Shown one piece after another: positions 7,036 through 12,231 of a stretch of DNA of 12,231 bases; positions within the stretch are counted from its first letter, which is position 1; each line of letters opens with the position of its first letter. The stretch spans positions 1 through 12,231 of the forward strand of contig JAURMJ010000141.1 of NCBI GenBank assembly GCA_030830765.1. Direction: 5' to 3'. This DNA is from Quisquiliibacterium sp. (GTDB taxonomy: Bacteria > Pseudomonadota > Gammaproteobacteria > Burkholderiales > Burkholderiaceae_E). A program made the translations under genes and the position numbers. Under the pieces are notes generated by a model that searched no databases, was not told the origin of the DNA, and saw only the letters and a list, made by a program, of their open reading frames with translations.

Positions 7036-7041
7036 CAGAAG

Positions 7042-7509
7042 ATGAACACCGTACTGACGGAGCGCTATTTCGAGGATTACCAGACCGGCGAGGTTTTTGA
7101 GTTCGGAGACTACCTGGTGACCCAGGAAGAAATCATCGAGTTCGCCAAGCGTTACGATCCCCAGCCATTCCATGTCGACGAGCAAGCGGCTGAGCACAGC
7201 AGCTTTGGCGGACTGATCTCCAGCGGGTGGATGACGGCCGGCGTCATGATGCGCATGCTGGTCGAGCATTTCGTGTCACGGGTCGCGAGCATGGGGTCCC
7301 CCGGTGTCGAAGAGTTGCGCTGGCTGCGGCCTGTAAGACCGAACGATCGCCTGCGGGTTCGCGTCACAATTCTTGAGACGCGACGATCAAACAGCAAGCC
7401 GGATCGTGGCATGGTTCTCTCTCTGGATGAGGTCCTGAACCAGGACGGAGAAATCGTGATGACGGTCAAGGGTTGGGGAATGTACCGGGCTCGATCGGTA
7501 CCAAACTGA
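7042..7509 (+). CDS. MaoC-family (R)-specific enoyl-CoA hydratase-like protein
   Basis: This 155-residue protein has a single hot-dog fold of the MaoC type. The hydratase signature is recognisable: FAKRYDPQPFHVD (34-46), with Asp39 and His44 in the places of the catalytic pair of the D-x-N-P-x-H motif (Gln replaces Asn), followed by FGGLISSGW (55-63). Such enzymes hydrate trans-2-enoyl-CoA or act on related acyl-CoA thioesters in fatty-acid or polyester metabolism; the exact substrate is unknown. The start is fixed by a strong GGAGG. It is the first gene of a two-gene unit, and its stop overlaps the ribosome binding site of the glutathione transferase gene. Confidence 0.88.
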   Translation: MNTVLTERYFEDYQTGEVFEFGDYLVTQEEIIEFAKRYDPQPFHVDEQAAEHSSFGGLISSGWMTAGVMMRMLVEHFVSRVASMGSPGVEELRWLRPVRPNDRLRVRVTILETRRSNSKPDRGMVLSLDEVLNQDGEIVMTVKGWGMYRARSVPN

Positions 7510-7513
7510 GGAG
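7508..7513 (+). promoter_or_regulatory. Ribosome binding site for the GST gene
   Basis: GAGGAG overlaps the TGA of the MaoC gene and lies 7 bases before ATG 7521. It sets the GST start and suggests coupled translation of the two genes. Confidence 0.75.
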
Positions 7514-7520
7514 AAAAAGA

Positions 7521-8156
7521 ATGCTCAAGCTCTGGGGACGAGCCAATTCGTCCAATGTGCAAAGACCGATGTGGTTGCTTGGCGAACTGAACATCCCACA
7601 TGAGCGGATCGACGTCGGCGGAGCCTTCGGGCGCACTCGAGACGCGGCCTATCTGGCGATGAACCCGAACTCGACGGTACCGACGCTCGAAGATGACGGT
7701 TTTACGCTCTGGGAATCGAATTCGATCTGCCGTTACCTGGCTGACAAGTACAAGGCTGATGACTGGTACCCAACCGAGCCAAAGGCGCGCGCGGTTGTTG
7801 AACAATGGATGGACTGGTCCAACATGATCGTAGCCGTCTCAATCACTCCCGCGTTCTGGGGATTGATTCGCACCCCGGCTGACCAGCGCGAGCCTGCGGT
7901 CATCCTCGCAAGTGCCGAAAAATGCGAGCACGCATTCGGGATTCTGGATGCTCAGCTGCAGAAGCATGACTACGTCTGCGGGACCAGGCCGACCCTGGCT
8001 GATATCTCGTTGGGCATCAATACCTACCGCTGGCTGCACCTGCCCTGGGATCTGATTGGCTACCAGCGACCTGAACTGCCCGCGCTGCGCGCATGGTTTG
8101 AGCGGCTGTCAAGCCGGCCTGTTTATCAGCAGGTCGTGCTCACGCCATTGACCTGA
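7521..8156 (+). CDS. Glutathione S-transferase family protein
   Basis: The protein has 211 residues, the usual length for a GST. The N-terminal thioredoxin-like domain carries a Ser-type active-site segment, RANSSNVQR (8-15), then NSTVPTLED with the cis-Pro54 and WESNSICRYLADKY with Glu65-Ser66, which bind the glutathione gamma-glutamyl part. The helical C-terminal domain includes GTRPTLADIS, the conserved N-capping and Asp region of the family. It should bind glutathione and act on an electrophilic small molecule; the substrate is unknown. It follows the MaoC gene by 11 bases with a good ribosome binding site, and its transcript should end at the hairpin at 8252-8286. Confidence 0.9.
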   Translation: MLKLWGRANSSNVQRPMWLLGELNIPHERIDVGGAFGRTRDAAYLAMNPNSTVPTLEDDGFTLWESNSICRYLADKYKADDWYPTEPKARAVVEQWMDWSNMIVAVSITPAFWGLIRTPADQREPAVILASAEKCEHAFGILDAQLQKHDYVCGTRPTLADISLGINTYRWLHLPWDLIGYQRPELPALRAWFERLSSRPVYQQVVLTPLT

Positions 8157-8251
8157 TCTGCACGGCGGCGCGGGACGTCAGGCACGGCGAGACGTTTTCG
8201 CCTGAGAAGATTGGTCCCTGAGTCGGCTCGTAGGATCGGCCGGAGCACCCA

Positions 8252-8286
8252 AAAAGAAACGGGCCCTTGAAGGGCCCGTTTCTTTT
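8252..8286. terminator. Bidirectional Rho-independent terminator
   Basis: A perfect 16-bp stem pairs 8252-8267 with 8271-8286 around a 3-base loop. The GC core is GGGCCC, with A-rich and T-rich outer arms, so each strand reads as a GC stem ending in T residues. It lies between the convergent GST and gltD genes, about 95 bases after the GST stop and about 20 bases after the gltD stop, and should end both transcripts. Confidence 0.92.
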
Positions 8287-8306
8287 CGTGTGCAAGGCAG
8301 CGTTGA

Positions 8307-9794
8307 TCAGCGTGGCAGCTTGCTGCCGCCCATCAGGAACTCATCAACCGCGTGGGCGCACTGCCGGCCCTCGCGAATTGCCCAGACCACGAGCGACTGA
8401 CCACGACGCATGTCACCCGCTGCAAAGACCTTTTCGACATTGGTTTTATAGCAGCCGTCACCGTCAGTCGTCGCCTTGGCATTTCCACGCGGATCCTTCT
8501 CGACACCAAAGGCCTCGAGTACATTGCCAACCGGCGCGACGAAACCCATCGCGAACAGCACCAGATCAGCAGGCATCTCCCACTCGGAACCGGGCACCTC
8601 GACCATCTTCATCTGACCGGTCGCCTCATCCTTCTGCCACTCGACGCGGGCAGCGACCAGCGCGGTGACATTGCCTTTGGCATCGCCCTTGAACATCTTG
8701 GTCGTGACCGACCAGTCACGCTCGCATCCCTCTTCATGCGAAGACGAGGTCCTCAGCTTGAGCGGCCAGTGCGGCCAGACCATCGGCTTGTTTTCCTGCT
8801 CGGGTGGACGCGGCATCAGCTCGAACTGAGTCACTGACTTGGCCCCCTGACGATTGCTGGTCCCGACACAGTCGGAGCCGGTATCGCCACCGCCGATCAC
8901 GACAACGTTCTTTCCTGCAGCGACCAGCTGCTTGGCAACCTTGTCACCCGCAACAACCTTGTTCTGCTGCGGCAGGAATTCCATCGCAAAATGGACCCCC
9001 TTGAGCTCGCGACCGGGCACAGGCAGATCGCGCGGCTGCTCGGCACCGCCGGTCAGCACGACAGCATCAAACTGCTTCTGCAGATCGTCAGGGGAGATGG
9101 TTTCCTTGGCCCAGTTGTTCACGCCAGGACCCGGGGCATCCTTGCCGATGAACACGCCAGTCCGGAACGTAACGCCTTCCGCCTGCATCTGCTCGACGCG
9201 GCGGTCGATATGGAACTTCTCAAGCTTGAAGTCAGGGATGCCATAACGCAACAACCCGCCAATACGGTCGCTCTTCTCGAAGACCGTCACGTCGTGACCG
9301 GCGCGTGCCAACTGCTGGGCACAGGCCATACCGGCCGGACCTGAACCGACAACCGCAACCTTGCGACCTGTCTTGTGTGAAGGCGGCTTTGGTACCACCA
9401 GCCCGAGTTCCCAGGCCTTATCGATAATTGCATGCTCGATCGACTTGATGCCGACCGCATTGTTGTTGATATTCAGCGTGCAGGCCGCCTCGCAGGGCGC
9501 GGGGCAGATGCGTCCGGTGAACTCCGGGAAATTGTTGGTCGAATGCAGTGTGTCGATTGCGAGCTGCCAATTGCCGCGATAGACCAGATCATTCCAGTCG
9601 GGAATGATGTTGTTGACCGGACAGCCGCTCTGACAGAACGGAATACCGCAGTCCATGCAGCGCGCGCCCTGCTGCTGCGCCTCCTTATCGGAGAGGTGCA
9701 ATACGAATTCACGATAGTGATGAACCCGCTCTTGAGCTGCCTCGGAAGCCTCCTGCAGCCGCTCGAATTCTAGGAAACCGGTGACTTTACCCAT
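8307..9794 (-). CDS. gltD: Glutamate synthase (NADPH) small subunit
   Basis: This 495-residue protein is the beta subunit of bacterial GOGAT. It takes electrons from NADPH through FAD and iron-sulfur clusters and passes them to the large subunit for glutamate formation from glutamine and 2-oxoglutarate. The N-terminal cluster region has Cys at 46, 49, 54 and 58 and again at 97, 101 and 105. The FAD site is [10 protein letters not shown] (148-157). The NADPH site is [11 protein letters not shown] (298-308). A second FAD-contact segment, [10 protein letters not shown] (458-467), lies near the end. Length and order match the family. It lies 86 bases after gltB on the same strand and ends just before a strong terminator. 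No strong ribosome binding site is evident. Confidence 0.97.
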   Translation of the reverse strand: MGKVTGFLEFERLQEASEAAQERVHHYREFVLHLSDKEAQQQGARCMDCGIPFCQSGCPVNNIIPDWNDLVYRGNWQLAIDTLHSTNNFPEFTGRICPAPCEAACTLNINNNAVGIKSIEHAIIDKAWELGLVVPKPPSHKTGRKVAVVGSGPAGMACAQQLARAGHDVTVFEKSDRIGGLLRYGIPDFKLEKFHIDRRVEQMQAEGVTFRTGVFIGKDAPGPGVNNWAKETISPDDLQKQFDAVVLTGGAEQPRDLPVPGRELKGVHFAMEFLPQQNKVVAGDKVAKQLVAAGKNVVVIGGGDTGSDCVGTSNRQGAKSVTQFELMPRPPEQENKPMVWPHWPLKLRTSSSHEEGCERDWSVTTKMFKGDAKGNVTALVAARVEWQKDEATGQMKMVEVPGSEWEMPADLVLFAMGFVAPVGNVLEAFGVEKDPRGNAKATTDGDGCYKTNVEKVFAAGDMRRGQSLVVWAIREGRQCAHAVDEFLMGGSKLPR

Positions 9795-9816
9795 CTTGAT
9801 GTCCGTTCCTTGCTTG

Positions 9817-9842
9817 CCGCGGTCGCTCGCAAACGACCGCGG
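9817..9842 (-). repeat. Intercistronic hairpin between gltB and gltD
   Basis: The arms CCGCGGTCG (9817-9825) and CGACCGCGG (9834-9842) form a perfect 9-bp GC-rich stem with an 8-base loop. It lies in the 86-base gltB-gltD gap, 22 bases before the gltD start. With no T run after it on the minus strand, it is more likely an RNA-stabilising or translation-tuning structure than a terminator. Confidence 0.6.
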
Positions 9843-9880
9843 GTGCGACGCACGGGGCGCCGCAGGTTAATCCGCCGGCC

Positions 9881-12231
9881 TCAGGCCGTTGCCTTTTCCT
9901 TCTGCTTGTCGGCTGCCTGCCGCGCAGCATGCATTTCACCGAGCGCGCGTCGATACTCATTCGGGAAAACCTTGACGAAGGCCGCGCGTGAACGCTCCCA
10001 GTTATCAAGGATGGCCCGTGCCCGTTCACTACCGGTCAGCTTGAAGTGCTTCTCGATCAGGGCCTTGAGCTGGACCTCGTCACACTCGGCCTTGTGCCAG
10101 ATCGCTGGATCGATTTGTGCCAATTGCTCGGCAGTCGACAGAACCGGATCAATCGAAACCATCGCAGTGTTGCACAGGTCGTTGAACTGCTTGTCCGGGT
10201 CGTAGACGTAAGCGACTCCACCCGACATACCCGCCGCGAAATTGCGTCCGGTTGCGCCAAGCACCACCACGGTCCCGCCAGTCATGTATTCGCAGCCGTG
10301 ATCGCCGGTGCCTTCGACAACGGCCGTGGCTCCGGAGTTGCGAACACAGAATCGCTCGCCTGCGACCCCCGAAATGAATGCCTCGCCATCGGTAGCACCG
10401 TACAGCACCGTATTTCCGACGATGATGTTCTCATCGGCCCGTCCGCGGAAATCGTTGGTCGGGCGCACGATGATGCGCCCCCCCGACAAGGCCTTGCCGA
10501 CGTAGTCGTTGCCCTCGCCAACCAGATCGACCGTGATGCCGCGCGCCAGGAAAGCGCCGAAGCTCTGACCCGCAGTGCCATTGAACTGCACGTGGATCGT
10601 ATCGTCCGCGAGCCCTTCATGACCGTACTTGCGTGCCACTTCGCCCGACAACATCGTACCCACGGTACGGTTCACATTGCGGATCGGCAGGATGAATGAG
10701 ACTTTGTCCTTGCGCTCCAGCGCAGGCGCGGCCAACTCGATCAGCTTGTTATCCAGCGCCTTGTTCAGACCATGGTCCTGGGTATCGACATGCCGGATCG
10801 GCTCCTCGGCCGACACCTGAGGCTTGGCAAAGATCCGCGAGAAATCCAGACCACGCGCCTTCCAGTGTCCGATGCCTTGACGCATGTCGAGCAGGTGAGC
10901 CGCACCGATCAGATCATCGAATCGACGGATACCCAACTGGGCCATCAGTTCGCGGACTTCCTCAGCAATGAAGAAGAAGAAATTCACGACGTACTCAGGT
11001 TTGCCCGAGAAGCGCTCGCGCAGCACCGGATCCTGGGTGGCGACACCCACCGGGCAGGTGTTCAGGTGGCATTTGCGCATCATGATGCAGCCCTCGACAA
11101 CCAGCGGAGCAGTCGCAAAACCGAATTCATCCGCGCCCAGCATCGCGCCGATAACCACATCGCGCCCGGTCTTCATCTGACCGTCGACCTGCACGGCAAT
11201 ACGACCGCGCAACCCGTTGAGCACAAGCGTCTGCTGGGTCTCGGCAAGACCAAGCTCCCAGGGTGTACCGGCATGTTTGATCGATGACCAGGGTGAAGCA
11301 CCTGTACCGCCATCATGGCCGGAGATCGTCACGTGATCGGCCTTGGCCTTGGCGACGCCTGCAGCAACGGTACCGACCCCGACCTCCGAGACCAGTTTGA
11401 CCGAGATCGAAGCCCGCGAGTTTGCGTTCTTCAGGTCGTGGATCAGCTGGGCCAGGTCTTCGATCGAGTAAATGTCGTGGTGCGGCGGGGGCGAAATCAG
11501 GCCCACACCGGGCACCGAGTGGCGCAGCTTGCCGATGTACTCGGACACCTTGCCGCCCGGCAGCTGCCCACCCTCTCCGGGCTTGGCGCCTTGGGCCATC
11601 TTGATCTGAACCTGATCGGCAGAGACCAGGTATTCAGTGGTCACACCAAAGCGTCCGGACGCCACCTGCTTGATTTTGGAACGGAGGCTGTCGCCCTGCT
11701 CCAGGCTGTAGTCAGACTCAATTTGTTTCGCGCCAACCACGTCGGACAGTTTTGTCCCGGCCGTGATCTGGATGCCCTTGAGTTCATTGCGATACCGACG
11801 CTTGTCCTCACCGCCTTCACCGGTATTGGACTTGCCGCCAATCCGGTTCATGGCGACAGCGAGGGTGGCATGCGCCTCGGTCGAAATGGAGCCAAGTGAC
11901 ATCGCACCAGTGGCAAATCGTTTCACGATTTCAGCGGCTGGCTCCACTTCGTCGAGGGGAATGGCCTTGGCAGGATCCACCTTGAACTCAAATAGACCGC
12001 GCAGCGTCATGTGGCGACGGCTCTGGTCGTTGATGATCTGGGCATAGTCCTTGTAGGTGTTGTAGCTGTTGGACCGGGTGGAGTGCTGCAGTTTGGCAAT
12101 CGCATCCGGGGTCCACATGTGCTCTTCACCGCGGACACGCCAGGCATATTCACCACCAGTCTCCAGGTGACGACTCAGCACGGGATCGTCTCCAAAGGCT
12201 TGGGTATGGGTTCGAATGGCTTCCTCAGCCA
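9881..12231 (-). CDS. gltB: Glutamate synthase (NADPH) large subunit, 3' part
   Basis: The frame is open from the right edge, so the gene begins beyond the window; about 783 C-terminal residues are present. It covers the FMN-dependent synthase domain and the C-terminal beta-helix. Numbering from the GTG at 12181, which is an internal Val codon rather than the start, [13 protein letters not shown] (287-298) and [11 protein letters not shown] (202-212) are typical of the synthase core. The [3Fe-4S] ligands are Cys365, Cys371 and Cys376 (C-x5-C-x4-C). Repeated glycine-rich turns from about residue 590 onward form the GXGXG domain. The N-terminal glutaminase domain, with its catalytic Cys, is not in view. 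The enzyme makes two glutamates from glutamine and 2-oxoglutarate together with GltD. Confidence 0.97.
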   Translation of the reverse strand, partial: AEEAIRTHTQAFGDDPVLSRHLETGGEYAWRVRGEEHMWTPDAIAKLQHSTRSNSYNTYKDYAQIINDQSRRHMTLRGLFEFKVDPAKAIPLDEVEPAAEIVKRFATGAMSLGSISTEAHATLAVAMNRIGGKSNTGEGGEDKRRYRNELKGIQITAGTKLSDVVGAKQIESDYSLEQGDSLRSKIKQVASGRFGVTTEYLVSADQVQIKMAQGAKPGEGGQLPGGKVSEYIGKLRHSVPGVGLISPPPHHDIYSIEDLAQLIHDLKNANSRASISVKLVSEVGVGTVAAGVAKAKADHVTISGHDGGTGASPWSSIKHAGTPWELGLAETQQTLVLNGLRGRIAVQVDGQMKTGRDVVIGAMLGADEFGFATAPLVVEGCIMMRKCHLNTCPVGVATQDPVLRERFSGKPEYVVNFFFFIAEEVRELMAQLGIRRFDDLIGAAHLLDMRQGIGHWKARGLDFSRIFAKPQVSAEEPIRHVDTQDHGLNKALDNKLIELAAPALERKDKVSFILPIRNVNRTVGTMLSGEVARKYGHEGLADDTIHVQFNGTAGQSFGAFLARGITVDLVGEGNDYVGKALSGGRIIVRPTNDFRGRADENIIVGNTVLYGATDGEAFISGVAGERFCVRNSGATAVVEGTGDHGCEYMTGGTVVVLGATGRNFAAGMSGGVAYVYDPDKQFNDLCNTAMVSIDPVLSTAEQLAQIDPAIWHKAECDEVQLKALIEKHFKLTGSERARAILDNWERSRAAFVKVFPNEYRRALGEMHAARQAADKQKEKATA

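Larger units (their letters stand above)
6911..7041. promoter_or_regulatory. Divergent intergenic region between MFS operon and maoC-GST operon
   Basis: These 131 bases should hold the promoters of both divergent operons. On the minus strand TAAAAT (within 6960-6970) is a fair -10 candidate for the MFS operon, without a convincing -35. On the plus strand the AT-richer stretch around 6961-6974 could serve as a -10 region for maoC. Both promoter calls are weak. The hairpin at 6976-6995 is listed separately. Confidence 0.35.

Noticed and set aside
6913..7041. Longer N-terminus for the MaoC protein
   Set aside because: The extra 43 residues have no family resemblance, and GGAGG sits just before the ATG at 7042.
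10046..11899. Several plus-strand frames of about 170-217 codons opposite gltB
   Set aside because: All are shadows of a strongly conserved gene; none has a ribosome binding site with a recognisable product.
12179..12181. GTG as the start codon of gltB
   Set aside because: The same frame stays open to the window edge with a sensible glutamate-synthase sequence, and the protein would lack its glutaminase domain; the GTG encodes an internal Val.

Overview
The window is GC-rich, densely coded DNA that looks chromosomal. The gene families point to a betaproteobacterium, most likely Burkholderiales: remnants of a cbb3-oxidase maturation cluster with FixH and a small membrane protein behind it, an Hsp15-type S4 protein, and a gltBD pair. 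The taxonomic placement is inferred from family resemblance and gene order, not from a search. No rRNA, tRNA, CRISPR array, insertion sequence or phage gene was seen.

Region 1 (1-3647, + strand) is what remains of a cco (fix) cluster. It holds the tail of a TauE/SafE-type membrane protein, a large copper P-type ATPase gene (ccoI), fixH/ccoH, and an 89-residue two-helix membrane protein. The striking point is the 893-codon ATPase gene. Its first ~773 residues are CcoI, but the last two membrane helices are missing. The reading frame instead runs straight into the C-terminal domain of CcoG/FixG. In related bacteria ccoS, ccoN, ccoO, ccoQ, ccoP and most of ccoG lie between these two points. Either the genome has an in-frame deletion of about 5 kb that removed the oxidase itself, or the sequence is misassembled.

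Region 2 (3750-6910, - strand) is a compact operon read right to left: MFS transporter, Hsp15-like S4 RNA-binding protein, secreted histidine phosphatase, SDR oxidoreductase. Two junctions are 4-base ATGA overlaps and the third has a 4-base gap, so translational coupling is likely. No shared pathway is evident.

Region 3 (6911-8156, + strand) starts at a divergent intergenic region with a perfect hairpin in the presumed leader. It carries a MaoC-type hydratase and a glutathione S-transferase, closely spaced and probably cotranscribed. A strong symmetrical hairpin at 8252-8286 ends this operon and the convergent glt operon.

Region 4 (8307-12231, - strand) is glutamate synthase: gltB (its 5' part lies beyond the window) followed by gltD, separated by 86 bases containing a GC-rich hairpin. 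Together they make the NADPH-dependent GOGAT used in ammonium assimilation. Apart from the ccoI-ccoG chimera the window is ordinary core metabolism, and I see no sign of a new defence, mobile or biosynthetic system.
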